DNA from: Adineta ricciae
Lineage: Eukaryota > Rotifera > Eurotatoria > Adinetida > Adinetidae
Length of the DNA stretch: 64,000 bases
Assembly: GCA_905250025.1 (NCBI GenBank)
Contig: CAJNOJ010000216.1
Coordinates: forward strand, 1 to 64,000
Direction of reading: 5' to 3'
Each line of letters opens with the position of its first letter. Position 1 is the first letter of the stretch. Of the stretch, positions 35,340-46,279 are shown piece by piece. The position numbers and the translations under genes were made by a program. The notes beneath the pieces were generated by a model. The model was not told the DNA's origin. It was given only the letters and a program-made list of their open reading frames with translations, and ran no database searches.

Positions 35340-37275
35340 ATGTTTTCTCTTCGAATCAGTTTTCTTGTGATTTTCATCTTTCATTTCGTTGAATCGCGAC
35401 ATTTCCTTGGCGGAACGATATCTTGGAAAGTGTTAAATAACGAAAATCGAACAAATTCCAGTGTACCTGTTACATTCACGCAATCTTATCAATGGAAAGA
35501 ATCGGCCACCTATTGTAATCAATCTCTTATCTTCGTTTATCCACCTGTATCCGCAAATCCGGATATTCTCCAATGCGTCAGTCCAACTAGTTTGTGCGGT
35601 GGTTACACAACGTTGAGTACACAAGGATATTGCATGGATTCAAGTCTGATCTCTGATACACGATCAAGTTATATCCTTCATACAGAAAATATAACTGTCG
35701 GATCGAAGTTTTGTGTTGCGTTTCAAAATATAAACTGGATGGTATTGCAAGGTCCATCATGTACCACATCTTGTCCGTTGTCAAGTGCAGGATGGTCAAT
35801 CGGTTCTTGTATTGATTTGACAATTCGACCAAATGGATTTATCAATACATCACCTGTTGCAAATATGATTTCTCGTATGTATTGATGTGATGTGTGTTGG
35901 CTAAGACGATCTATATTTGTCTCTTCTTTTCATAGCGGCCAAAGTTCCAGTGAATAGCATGACGAATATAAAAATTCCTGTTCTTGATGCTGACAATGAT
36001 ATTCTACGGTAAAGAGCTATGTCCATCGTCCTTATTTAATTATCTCATTTTAGCTGCCGTTGGGCGAAGAAGTCGTCGGCATTGGATGAATGCGGTGATG
36101 TTTGTGGTAAAATATTGGGAAGTCAACTTGATCGTGACAACTGTGTATTATCATTCAATAGCACAGGGAAAACTGTTGGGGATTTCTATGCAGTAACTTT
36201 AATGGTGGAAGATTTTGCTAATGCTACTTCGAACACATCATTGAGTAGTGTCCCAATACAGTTCCTGATTGAAATTGTCGCTCCACCTCTGTGTGTATCG
36301 AAACCGATGATTAGTTTGAATATTTCACAATGTGTTGCTATTCAAGTCGGAATGAGATACAATTTTACTGTAATAATTGATCAAGGATGTCCAAATACAT
36401 CAGTAGCTGACTTGATCACAGCATCACCATTATACATGTCGAAAAGTAGTCCTGTACAAATAGGATCGAACAATCGGTGGTCAGTTTCACATACTTGGAT
36501 ACCAACTGCGGAACAGATCGGTTCACAAGTCTATTGTGCTATGGCAATTGATAGGTAAAATATAAGATTAGAACTTCATTGGTTTTTATCAAACTTTAGT
36601 ATTAATATGACATCGGACCAATTATGCGCTGCATTCACAGTGGTCGATACAAACCAAAATCTTCTCTGTATGTCAATGCGAACTTAACCATAGTTTTATA
36701 TGTACGTAAATATGATCTAGGTCCTGGCGAAACAACAACAAGTACATCTACAAGTAGTAGTAGTAGTAGTAGTAGTACGTCGACGAGTACATCCACAAGC
36801 AGTAGTTCATCAACAAGCACAGCGACCTCAACAACTTCAATCACATCTACTGATGATTCTCGATTACTGCTATTAGGTCTCGGATTAGGTATACCTGTGT
36901 TAGCATTATTGTTGGGTTTGATTGTGTATTGTTGTTGTTGTTGTTGTCCGGAACAATGTAATCTTCTACGGTATGTCATTAAAATGAAGATTTCATTAGT
37001 TTGATTTGTTTTATTCTAGTGGAAGATGTCGTCGACGATTTCGTAATCGTACGGAAGACATTCAAAATGAAATGTTCATTGATCAGCGCAATGAAAATTC
37101 CTCTGACTATCGTAGTTTATATATTAATGATAGAAATCCTTCCCCGGTTGCCAGCGAACTTCCAAGTGATTATTCTTCGCATAGAAATGCAAATACTTCG
37201 ATTTTAGTTGAAGCATATAGAACACAGACGAATCAAAGAACAATTCATAATATGACCAAGCATGATACAATGTGA
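35340..37275 (+). CDS. Secreted-ectodomain, mucin-stalk, single-span surface protein (family member C)
   Basis: Six exons (35340-35874, 35936-36008, 36054-36554, 36600-36667, 36721-36970, 37020-37275) keep phase throughout and give 560 residues, making this the best-resolved member. A signal peptide (VIFIFHFVES) is followed by RHFLGGTISWK and the VTFTQSYQWK block. The second ectodomain part has IPVLDADNDILRCRW, DECGDVCGK, VTLMVEDF and SSVPIQFLIEIV. A Thr/Ser stalk, the span LGLGLGIPVLALLLGLIVY, a CCCCCC run and a short basic tail complete it, ending SILVEAYRTQTNQR. Intron positions around the IPVLDADNDILR exon are the same as in A. The gene converges on SLC2, with 42 bases between the two stops. 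The function is unknown. Architecture suggests a glycosylated cell-surface receptor or adhesin. Confidence 0.82.
36736..36850 (+). repeat. Ser/Thr codon repeat (agt and tca/aca runs)
   Basis: Nine or so consecutive agt codons followed by mixed tcg/acg/tca codons encode the stalk of the surface protein. The agt run is microsatellite-like and likely to vary in length between alleles. Confidence 0.75.
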
Positions 37276-37317
37276 CAATGAAGAGTAATTTTGTCTATTA
37301 TTATTTTTGCATTTGGA

Positions 37318-39480
37318 TTATTCTCCCCAAAAATCTTCGATTTCTGCCAAATTTTTACATTTAGTTTCTGGCATCTAAAATAAAGACTTGAACTTTTTGA
37401 AAGGAAAACAATAGTAAAGTGCGGAACTTACCTTCAAGAAAAGAAAGACGAATGATACAAGAGAACAAACACAGAAGACAAGAAAAACATAACCTCCAAA
37501 AGCTGATTGAATTAATGGAAAGAGAATAACGACCACTAAAACAAAAAGAAAGCTAATAGTGTTCTGGATACGATCATCAAAAGGAGAGAGCACATACTTA
37601 AATTTGTTAAAAAAATAAAAAATATCGTTACAGAATGCGCAACAGGTCGAATACTAATCGCAAATACTTCATTTGGATAGAGAAAAGGTATCGGACCAGG
37701 TCCAACAGCGAACAAAGCAATGTATAATAAAATCAATAGAAGTGTTTCAATAGCCAATCTCTCTAAACGAAGAAAAGAATTGAATTGAGCGAAATTTCAC
37801 TTTCCGGATATACCTGGATTGATTTGTAGAAACACACACAGTAAAATCATAATGATAACAGTCAAGGCAAGCGGATAGACAACCAATGGACGTCGACCGA
37901 ACTTTTCAATAAGTTTAATTGATGCAATAGTTGCAACTAAATTTGTTAATCCAGTTGATAAACCACCCCAGTAAACCTTTTCATCAACAAATCCCATTGT
38001 TGCCAATGTTGGGCCACAATAATAAAATACCTCAAGTCAAGTGAAAGAAAATGCTCTATACTGTGATGAAATGGCACCGACTTACTGAGTTGATACCAGA
38101 CAACTGGGCTGACCCACTGACGAATAGACTTGTTATCAATGGCCAACGAAAACGAGGTGAAGTGAAGAGCCGTATAAGAGATGCGTCTTGAGAACTAACA
38201 GTCGCTTCTTGTCGTTCAATCTCTTCTAGTTCAGCGCCGATTTGATTTGTTTGTCGAAGAGATCGTAAGATTTCAGCAGCTTCTGGTCCACGACGTTCTT
38301 GTGCAAGCCATCGCGGACTTTCATGTAATGTCCACACTGACAAACAACCAATTAAAGGAAATACTCCGACCCATCCCATGCCCCAATTCCACTTACTAGG
38401 TATAAGGTAAGAACTATCCTATGAAAAAAATCATACTGAGTATTCAGTTACTCATGTTGGCCAAGTAGCCAGGGGAGACTAACAACTTGACCAACGAGAA
38501 TGCCAATAACGATTAATAGCTGATGATAAGTGACGATTTCACCACGCATTGTTCGAGGACTGATGTCAGTCAAATAGATGGGTGTTACAACACAAGTTAA
38601 GCCTTGAAATAATTACACTCGATCAATATGGTTGAAGAATGAGTACCGGCAGTTACCTGCAGAGTAACCTGAAAGAAAGCGCGATATATAAAATAAAGCA
38701 ATTGCCAGCTCTTTATTGTCTAATGCTTGTTTGATTTGTAGGAGAGTTGGATCATTTAAGTCATATCCATGATAAATCGGTAGTGCACAAATCATCAGAA
38801 TCGACGCCATGATTTGAAAGAGCATCGCCATAAGAAGAGCGTTTCGTCTGTTTGACAGAAATACTCATCAACAGATGAGAAGAGGCAAGTCTATTCGAAA
38901 CAAACCTTGTTAAGCATAGATACCAATATTGACCAGTAAAACCTCCCACTGCAGCTCCAATGACAAAAACGATTCCATGAAGTGAGTCAAGGAAATTTTG
39001 AGTAACACGCTGACTTTTTGGAACAGCTGGCAAATAATAATAGCCATTCTCATTTTTCGATGCTGTATGAATATAATCACATCCTGACCAAACAGTGGCG
39101 ATCCATTGAGATGTGCTACCTTCCTTCTGACAGGGAAACGGATATCCACGTAGCCATGGAGTGATGAACTGCGAATATGAAATTGCATAGAAAGAATTCT
39201 TCATCCGAGTAAAACTCTTTACTCCATTGTATAGACTTGGTCCACCCGTATTGACACCCATAACAAAACTTGTCGAAAATGTCACAACGATCACTGCCCA
39301 TATCATTGGTTTTGTCCATTTCTATAAATAATATAGTACTATTTTACTCCGATTCCATCAAGTTTTAGTTACTTGATCATTATTAATTAATTGAGAATGT
39401 TCTGGAACTACTACAGCGGTCGCTCGAGCAACTCCTGATTCGATTTCACGTATGATATTTTTTCCTTGCGTTGACTTCAT
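37318..39480 (-). CDS. SLC2A: SLC2 (GLUT-type) facilitative sugar transporter
   Basis: About nine exons, with the first at 39480-39373 (MKSTQGKNII) and the second starting at 39321 (KWTKPMIWAVIVV). SLC2 landmarks occur in order: FVMGVNTGGPSLYNG in helix 1, then SRFLSGYSAG, PIYLTDISPRTMRGE, and ESPRWLAQERRG after helix 6. SGSAQLSGINSVFYY (the helix-7 QLS motif of glucose-type carriers) follows, then EKFGRRPL, GPGPIPFLYPNEVF and a C-terminal MPETKCKNL. Twelve spans are expected in the plasma membrane, moving hexoses down their gradient. The QLS motif favours class I glucose transport. An unusually long exofacial loop 1 with several cysteines lies between helices 1 and 2. The stop is TAA at 37318-37320. 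Confidence 0.9.
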
Positions 39481-40822
39481 TCCCCGTTGCTTCGATGTAC
39501 GTTTTGAGAAAACAGAAAACACCTTCGGTATTTATATCGTGAAAAGAACGGCATTCTGCATGGTAGGTTCTTTGCTCGATACATCTGCGAAATAAGAAAT
39601 CGTCTAAGCACCCTCTTTCTCTTTTTCACTTGAGATGCTTTTCAGTTTCACTAAGTAGGTGTGACTACTCCGTACTTTAAAAGTATTAACGTTCTTTTTC
39701 CATATTTTCAATACTTTTGCCGGTTGAACTGTGTCGTGCATATCAAACTGTCACCCTGAAATTACTAATTAAAAGAAGAATAAATATCAAAACCATAGAA
39801 TTTATCTATTTTTACAAGTTGATTAACTCGAAGCTTTGCTAGTTTTACGAGTGACTCGATTAGGTCACGTTTTATTAGATCGGACAAGAAACAATGGCTC
39901 TAGAGATGTTTAATATAGAGCATCACACGCGACTTTATATATCAAGCAATATTTACATGTTTTTCATTTGTATCGTTTTGAATCTATAGAACATCTCACT
40001 CAAATCGTTCTTGTCTTAATCCTTTCCCTAATATACTACAGACGAAATACTAAGATTTCTGTTTTTGTATTAGTACTTTAATTATGGCTTTTTATGAATA
40101 TAGAGAGTACACACGATCTCAGTGTAACATGAATAATATGAAGATATTCTGTTGACTACCAGAGGTCTGTCGATCATATTCAAGCATATGATACGTCTGT
40201 ATGGATAGTTCCTAATGACAAAATGTAATATGATATTGTTCTTCCCTTCTTCATAGCGGCAGTGCGTATGTTCATAGTAAGACGCATTCGATTCATTCCG
40301 ATATTCGTCTTTATCCTGATTTTAAATAACAAACTAATTTTCGAGAACATTCAAGAAAAGTTAGTCAATCATCAATCATCTCGACGCCTGTTGATATAAT
40401 ACCATCATAACCAATGATTGACGCAAGCACAATAACATTACATAATTAGACATGCATACATCTGCTTGGATAAAAACAAAAGGATATAATCCAAGAATGG
40501 CTTAATAGTTTTTTTTTCTTCGTTCCTGTTCTGATCAAAATGTACTCGGTTAACTCGTATTCGTTATTCAATTTATTGAGAGACATTTACAACTGATATC
40601 CATTCTTGCACGATCAAATAGTTGTTCTTTTTTTTCTTTCTCTCCTCTTTGTACAATAAATAGAAGAGAAGAAAGGACAACTCGTAGATATTTACTCTCT
40701 ATGCATTATCAATCTATTCTTGTACTGGCTGTATGTGATACAGTAAAAGCTGGATTAGGTGTTCTCACTCGACAAAACACATTAATCACTTGTTAAAGTT
40801 TACATTTGATGAAAGTGAGCAA
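39481..40822. other. Divergent intergenic region between two transporters
   Basis: The SLC2 gene runs left and the MFS gene right, so both promoters must lie in these 1.3 kb. Nothing coding is evident. Poly-T/pyrimidine runs occur at 40507-40520 and 40625-40650. Confidence 0.45.
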
Positions 40823-42388
40823 ATGGTATCGAAAAATCGTTCTGTATTTTCGTCAAGAGAAAAACGAAATATAACTATTTATATCGTTGGAATGGTACTC
40901 TATAAATTTGGATTGGAAGCATTTAATGGTTCAATCATAACTTTAGCAACCAATCGGTTTGATCAAGATGCAGCGAAAAGCCATACAGCACCACATACAT
41001 TCGAAAAAGTCGGATTGGTTGCTGGTCTAAATCAAGCGTTACAATGCTTTGGCTCAATCATCATCTCACCTCTTATTAAACATTGGTCGAAGAGAAATAT
41101 TCTCTCAATTGCAATCTTTATTTTCGGCCTTTGTACAGCAATTTTAATTATACTTGATTCGGCAACCGGCGGTTATATGAAACCGAAAAACTTTAATTCA
41201 ACGAATAAAAATGACTTCAGTTATTATGGAGATTATAAGTCCGATTGGATTATCATGATATTTGGTTTAACTGGTATTGCCTATGGAACAGTGGAATCGA
41301 TTCATCGAGTCATTCCGACTGACATTGTCGGAAATCATGTAGAAAAATTACAAAGATTCGATGCATTAGTTCATATTTTTTATGCAATCTCAGGGGCTTT
41401 TGGCGCGTTTGTGACCGGACTGGTTTTAATACCGAAACTTGGAAATAATTACGCATTTATTATCACGCCTATTCTGTTCACTGCATCGGGATTGATTTGG
41501 TTGTTTATGAATTCTTTAAAGAAAGTCAAGAGTAAACAAGGGGAACAAATTGTAGCGAATGGGAAACAATCGACCAGATCAAATTATTTAAGAATCATTC
41601 TAAGGAAAATTTGTGCTTGTGCACAATCTTTTTTCATTGGGGGAAAAATCATTTTTACCAATCGGAAATATATTTGGATATTCGGTTGTTATTCGATAGC
41701 ACTCTATGCTCACCGTTATCTGGAAGATGGTATTGCACCACAAATCGCTCGACGATATTTAGGCAATTCTGCATGGTCAGAAATTATTATTGGGGGGTCA
41801 AACTTTGGTGAGTTACTTGGCTCATTTTTCATTCTATTCTTATCGAACTCAGTTCGAACACCAATACCGTGGCTAAGAATAAGCGCGCTAGTCTTACTTG
41901 TTATTTGGTATGTTCCATTTTATTATCCACCTGTTAATCAAAGTAGATATGCTTGGCTTGTTGCTGTAACATTTATTCCTATTTCATTCGGTTGGGCAGC
42001 GAGTGATGTTGCTCTTGTTGCACACATTCAATCGGCAATGACGCGTCTCGAACCCTTATACGAAGATGTTTCGGTACTAGGAGCAGTGATGTCATTTCTT
42101 TATTCATCGTATATTATTATTTATGCAGTTGCAAATCCATTTCTGGGAAAATTTATTGATAATACGTACAAAAATAAAGGAACAATAAGACCAGCACTTA
42201 TTTACACAGCCGGTGTTCAATTTACAGTTGTAATGCTAATTATATTCGCATCAACTTTTATTCCGAGAGGTGCATTTGAATGGAATCCTACGATCGACAA
42301 TGAAGATGATGAATCATCCGATGACACAGATAATTCGGATGAATTACTCGATATAAATCGTCGTGATGATGAACTGAATACAAAATAA
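40823..42388 (+). CDS. Major facilitator superfamily transporter, fungal-like, intronless
   Basis: This is a single exon of 521 residues starting at the first in-frame ATG (MVSKNRSVF). About twelve hydrophobic spans can be counted in two halves around a polar loop at about 240-260. The sequence has charged and signature stretches such as YLEDGIAPQIARRYLG, WSEIIIGGSNFGELLGS and TPIPWLRISALVLLVIW. These recall uncharacterised fungal MFS proteins rather than animal SLC families. The C-terminus is acidic (DNEDDESSDDTDNSDE). The lack of any intron in 1.56 kb next to intron-rich genes, and the family flavour, suggest horizontal acquisition. Substrate is unknown. Confidence 0.75.
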   Translation: MVSKNRSVFSSREKRNITIYIVGMVLYKFGLEAFNGSIITLATNRFDQDAAKSHTAPHTFEKVGLVAGLNQALQCFGSIIISPLIKHWSKRNILSIAIFIFGLCTAILIILDSATGGYMKPKNFNSTNKNDFSYYGDYKSDWIIMIFGLTGIAYGTVESIHRVIPTDIVGNHVEKLQRFDALVHIFYAISGAFGAFVTGLVLIPKLGNNYAFIITPILFTASGLIWLFMNSLKKVKSKQGEQIVANGKQSTRSNYLRIILRKICACAQSFFIGGKIIFTNRKYIWIFGCYSIALYAHRYLEDGIAPQIARRYLGNSAWSEIIIGGSNFGELLGSFFILFLSNSVRTPIPWLRISALVLLVIWYVPFYYPPVNQSRYAWLVAVTFIPISFGWAASDVALVAHIQSAMTRLEPLYEDVSVLGAVMSFLYSSYIIIYAVANPFLGKFIDNTYKNKGTIRPALIYTAGVQFTVVMLIIFASTFIPRGAFEWNPTIDNEDDESSDDTDNSDELLDINRRDDELNTK

Positions 42389-42490
42389 ATAAAGCGTTGT
42401 ATTTGGTTCTTATAACTTTTTCCGTTTTATGTAAATAAAAGTAAAAGAGAAAGCCGATGTTTATATGCGCATATATATTTTTTATACTTA

Positions 42491-43036
42491 TACCCAGGTC
42501 AACAAATCCAACCATCCGATAGGATTCCTGGTGACGGAATTGCATCGGATTCTGACTGGAAAAATCCAGTCATTTGTTGCAAATTTTATGAGCGTTATTT
42601 TTAGCTAAGTTCTATGATGACCCTTACAAAATCCATAAAATCCATGTTTCAGATCCGACAGGATCCGATCGGACTCGAGTATGAGATTCGCTCAACACGT
42701 GAGTGTACCAGATCCATTGTTCTTCACGTTAAGTAGACAGCCAGCTGTGAATCACAACAACATATATCGTTCAAACATAAATTCGCCATCAAAGCTTGGT
42801 CGATTTCATCACCATGAGAGAGATATATCAATTGTGATAAATGGTTATCAAATACCTCAGCATAGTCTACAGGTAAGAAAACATTGAGAAATATGTCCTA
42901 TTTATGAAACTGATATTTTTGTATAGACGGTGCCAAAGAACACCCTGGACGATGGTTCCTGAAACAGAATTCCTAAGGAAACTCGCCATTTCCGAGCGGA
43001 GACGACCGTTTCCGTGCCAGATTGTTCGACCTGGGA
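42491..43036. mobile_element. Terminal-inverted-repeat element of the CCCAGG foldback group
   Basis: The left end acccaggtcaacaaat and the inverted right end tcccaggtcgaacaat match over about 15 bases with one gap. Next to the right end, inverted, lies tggcacgg, also present next to the ends of the two GC-rich foldback copies at 25332 and 62710. No transposase is encoded. A target duplication is not obvious. Confidence 0.5.
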
Positions 43037-43149
43037 ATCGATTTGGTCGAACGTCAACGCAACAGAGTTAAAGATGCCAACGACATGATTAAATAGGATT
43101 ATTTCAGCAAGTATACAGACAAAAGTTCCATTAACACATCAATATTTTT

Positions 43150-44136
43150 TACAGTGTCCATCATCAAACAGATGTATAGTATGCAAAAATAACTGAATTG
43201 CTTGGTGATGCCGATGCCGATGAAGACGGTAAGTGAGAATTGATACGTGTTTCGATGTAAATGCATTTCATTTAGGCATCGGTAGGATAACACCTGATGC
43301 ATTAAAGGCAACCGTGAATTATCTATTATCACCGGAATATACAGAACAACAAGCACATGATACATCGGTGTGAAGCTAGCACGAAGGAGCTAGCACGAAC
43401 AAACGATATGTTAGCTAAAAACTTTTTTACTAAGTATGTCCTCCCGCCCATGAGAACTACACCATTCGACTCAGAATTTAATTCTGCATCGAATGGTGAT
43501 ACTTTTATTCGCCGGACAAACTTTGGAAAAATTCTATCTGGATTATAAATAGACATAATTGAAACGAACAAAGATATAGATAGAAAATTTTCCAAAGTTT
43601 GTCCGGTGAATAAAAGTATCACCATTCGATGCAGAATTAAATTCTGAGTCGAATAGTGTAGTTCTCATGGACGGGACATACTTAGTAAAAAAGTTTTTAC
43701 CTAACACATCGTTTGTTCGTGCTAGCTCCTTCGTGCTAGCTTCACACTGATACATGATACCAGTGATGGATTTACCGTAAGTCTATTAGAATGACTTTAT
43801 TAGATAAATGATCTTCTGTCGTGCTTGCTTGATTTTGTCTGCTTTCAAGTTGCTGATAGAAGGAAAATAAAGCGAATACGTTTAGAGGACAAATGGTAAT
43901 CTCTTAATCTTATACTTATGACTATGAAGGATATAGTCTACATATAAGGTGATTTCCGTTCCACAGATTTTCATTAGTGAGTTAACAGATTATTTCTTAT
44001 GCATAATACTTTCGTCGACATAAGGTCTAATAACATTCTTCAGTCTTCAATGAAATCGAAAGACATCTTTCATAATGAATATTACATTTCAGTGCTGAAA
44101 GCAAAAGCTGGAGCTCCACCTAAAGATATTTCTTAA
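43150..44136 (+). pseudogene. EF-hand-like gene fragment split by a palindromic insertion
   Basis: Two plus-strand exon pieces are readable. ELLGDADADEDG ends at a donor near 43231. After a 45-base intron comes GIGRITPDALKATVNYLLSP, then EYTEQQAHD up to 43360. The DADADEDGIGRITPDAL string fits a calcium-binding EF-hand loop. The reading frame is then interrupted by the palindrome at 43366-43747. A possible final exon (KAKAGAPPKDIS) follows at about 44093-44136. A mitochondrial LETM1-type C-terminus was considered, but the match is too short to claim. Confidence 0.4.
43358..43755. mobile_element. Palindromic (foldback) insertion with 8-base target duplication
   Basis: The element 43366-43747 is almost entirely two inverted arms of about 170 bases around a spacer of about 37 bases. 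Arms start (c)ggtgtgaagctagcacg and end cgtgctagcttcacac. The octamer tgatacat flanks it on both sides (43358-43365, 43748-43755). Within each arm, gctagcacga is itself directly repeated. The single-stranded form would fold into one long hairpin. It carries no gene. Confidence 0.85.
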
Positions 44137-44185
44137 TACCATAAGAGGCGTTGCTCGCAACATTATTCTTCAGAAGCAAATAGAG

Positions 44186-44193
44186 TATATAAA
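44186..44193 (+). promoter_or_regulatory. TATA box of receptor gene
   Basis: tatataaa lies 60 bases upstream of the receptor ATG at 44253, with a short leader between. Confidence 0.45.
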
Positions 44194-44252
44194 CGAGAAC
44201 TCATGCTGCAAAACCTTATTTACAAGTTATAATCTGATCTGACAGTGTAATC

Positions 44253-45170
44253 ATGTCAACCTCATCCACTAACAAAGACATTCTTCTTCTTCAATCGATT
44301 TCTAAAGTTTTCAATGGTTATGTTATTTTGGCACTTATCGCCATTGGAACGATTGGAAATGTGTTGAATATCATTGTTTTTCTTCGACACAAAACACTTC
44401 GTCAAATGTCCAACTGTGCTTTCTTGATTACCTTCTTCGTCAGTAACCTGATATCTCTATGGGCATCTCGTTTTCAACGTGCCGTGTTAGCCATTACGGG
44501 AGTTGATCTTCTAGTCGGGTCAATCTTTTATTGTAAATTTCGCTGGTTGTTTGGTCGCTGGAGTTACAACATGTCATTCACATGCATTTGCTTATCAAGT
44601 GTCGATCGCTTTCTCAACACTTCACGAAGTGAATGTTGTCAAAGACTCATCACTTTTAAACGAGCTGTCGTCATTACAATTGTAATAAGTTTGGAATATC
44701 TGATCATTTTCATGCCAGATGCTATTTATTATTCTGGATATCAATGTACAGCATCGAGTAGTGACCGTGCTATGTATCAACAGTTCATAGTATATTACAA
44801 TTTGATAATGACCAATAGCATTCCACCAGTGACTCTTGGCATTTTCTGTTTACTCACATGGTATAATCTTCTCTTCATAAAACGCCGAAAGAGCAATCGA
44901 TTGTTTAATCAATTAAATCGAATGATGATGGCTGAATTTTCTGTGGTATTTTTCAGTTCGATACCAAACTTCTTATACAATATTTATGCACAGGTGACCC
45001 AATCTACTGTCAAATCCGACTTGAGAGTGGCACACGAAAACATCTGGAGAAATGTGTTTGTCACACTTAGTTTTTCATTGAATGTTGGAACATTCTATAT
45101 CTATTTTTTGATGTCTAGCGCGTACAGACGAAAAGTGAAAGCAATTTTTTGTTGTAGAAAACATAATTAA
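44253..45170 (+). CDS. Rhodopsin-like seven-transmembrane receptor
   Basis: This single exon of 305 residues has seven hydrophobic spans. Helix 1 carries the GN pair (IGTIGNVLNIIVFL). Helix 3 ends SSVDRFLNTS, a DR-containing form of the DRY region. The extracellular cysteines CKFRW (before helix 3) and QCTAS (loop 2) could form the usual disulfide. Helix 7 ends FYIYFLMSSAYRRKV, a relaxed form of the NPxxY end, followed by a CC pair that could be palmitoylated. Such orphan peptide-receptor-like genes are numerous in bdelloids. The ligand is unknown. Confidence 0.85.
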   Translation: MSTSSTNKDILLLQSISKVFNGYVILALIAIGTIGNVLNIIVFLRHKTLRQMSNCAFLITFFVSNLISLWASRFQRAVLAITGVDLLVGSIFYCKFRWLFGRWSYNMSFTCICLSSVDRFLNTSRSECCQRLITFKRAVVITIVISLEYLIIFMPDAIYYSGYQCTASSSDRAMYQQFIVYYNLIMTNSIPPVTLGIFCLLTWYNLLFIKRRKSNRLFNQLNRMMMAEFSVVFFSSIPNFLYNIYAQVTQSTVKSDLRVAHENIWRNVFVTLSFSLNVGTFYIYFLMSSAYRRKVKAIFCCRKHN

Positions 45171-45429
45171 ACAGCGTCACGTAGAATAATTCTACAAAAT
45201 TCAAAACTTATTTATCTATTCGTGTCAAATACATTTGCAGTACGATAATATCTGCATCCACTTATCGTAAAATGCAACGTTTCGTTGTTTCTGCCACCGT
45301 ATCTTATTAGTCTTGCTGTTGCCATTGTAAAATAGTCCAGAGGTTCTAGAGTTTCAGAATAAACTAGTTCTGTGCATAACAACCAATACAAGTACTATGA
45401 TTACATGTGAGTATATAGCTTGAGGATGA

Positions 45430-45646
45430 GGGTGTGGGTCTAGTACACATACGATTCACTATCTGACATGGCACTCAGATAACGATTCTAGTTCCACGTA
45501 CTTCCGACACCACATTCTTTTTCAAAGACACGAGCACGTAATTTGAGGTGGTCGCGAAACTTGTGAAGTGCATATAGACCACCGAATCCAGTGCCAACGA
45601 TGATTATATCGAAGTGAAGCTGATTTTCATGTGTATTTGGCCCCAT
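45430..45646 (-). pseudogene. Baeyer-Villiger-type flavin monooxygenase, amino-terminal relic with stops
   Basis: From ATG 45646 the frame reads FDIIIVGTGFGGLYALHKF, a Rossmann GxGxxG FAD-binding start, then VFEKECGVGSTWN. A TAG follows at 45488-45490, then NRYLSAMSDSESYVY and another TAG at 45440-45442. In working enzymes of this family the FAD segment reads TWxWNRYPGA..DSESYVY, so both stops fall where the family continues, the first where a tryptophan is expected. The rest of the gene is gone. The family is mostly bacterial and fungal and inserts oxygen into ketones. Confidence 0.75.
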
Positions 45647-46279
45647 ACGTATTTTCTATTAGTCTCTTGAATGTAAATTTTTCGGAGGAAAAGTAGTGAC
45701 GATCGACGAACGCACTTTTAACTCTCTTTTCTTTCTTTTCGTATCTCAAAGAGCTCAAACAGACAGAACGAATTAAAATCAAACTAACCAATGAAATCTA
45801 TCGGAACGTTATTTTTAATTTATATATAGAACAGAGTTAAACCGCATAAGAAAGATGATCTAACTTAATGCGCATTGAATGCCCCAACAAAATGACATAT
45901 CGTGTCACCAGTTGGACTAACATGTTGGTCGCCCTTCATACCAAGATTTCTTGCATCATATTCACCATGTACCTGCGTAAATTACGTGTATTCTCATTGA
46001 TGATTTAAATACTTGGCATATGCAATACGTCTTTTTGTTATATCAAACCAACTTAATTCACTTTCCATGTAGCGTTGAGCGCTAATTTCTTTGCTTTTTC
46101 ATTTTTTCTCTTGACTGATAGGGAAATCACGTGAACGATAACAGTTCACTTGTAGCTGTCGGGTCTAAATGTCAAACAAGCTTCATCTTACTTTTTATCC
46201 TGAATATCTACGTGAAATGGCGATGCATTTTTTTCGTAGGTTTTTCAAGTGTCAGTCGAAATGCATATAACTATTTGTG

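Noticed and set aside
42681..42887. 68-residue frame inside the terminal-repeat element
   Set aside because: No resemblance to a transposase or any other family; likely chance.
45421..45445. Bdelloid telomere-like TGTGGG repeat near 45430
   Set aside because: Only a single gtgtggg occurs; there is no array.
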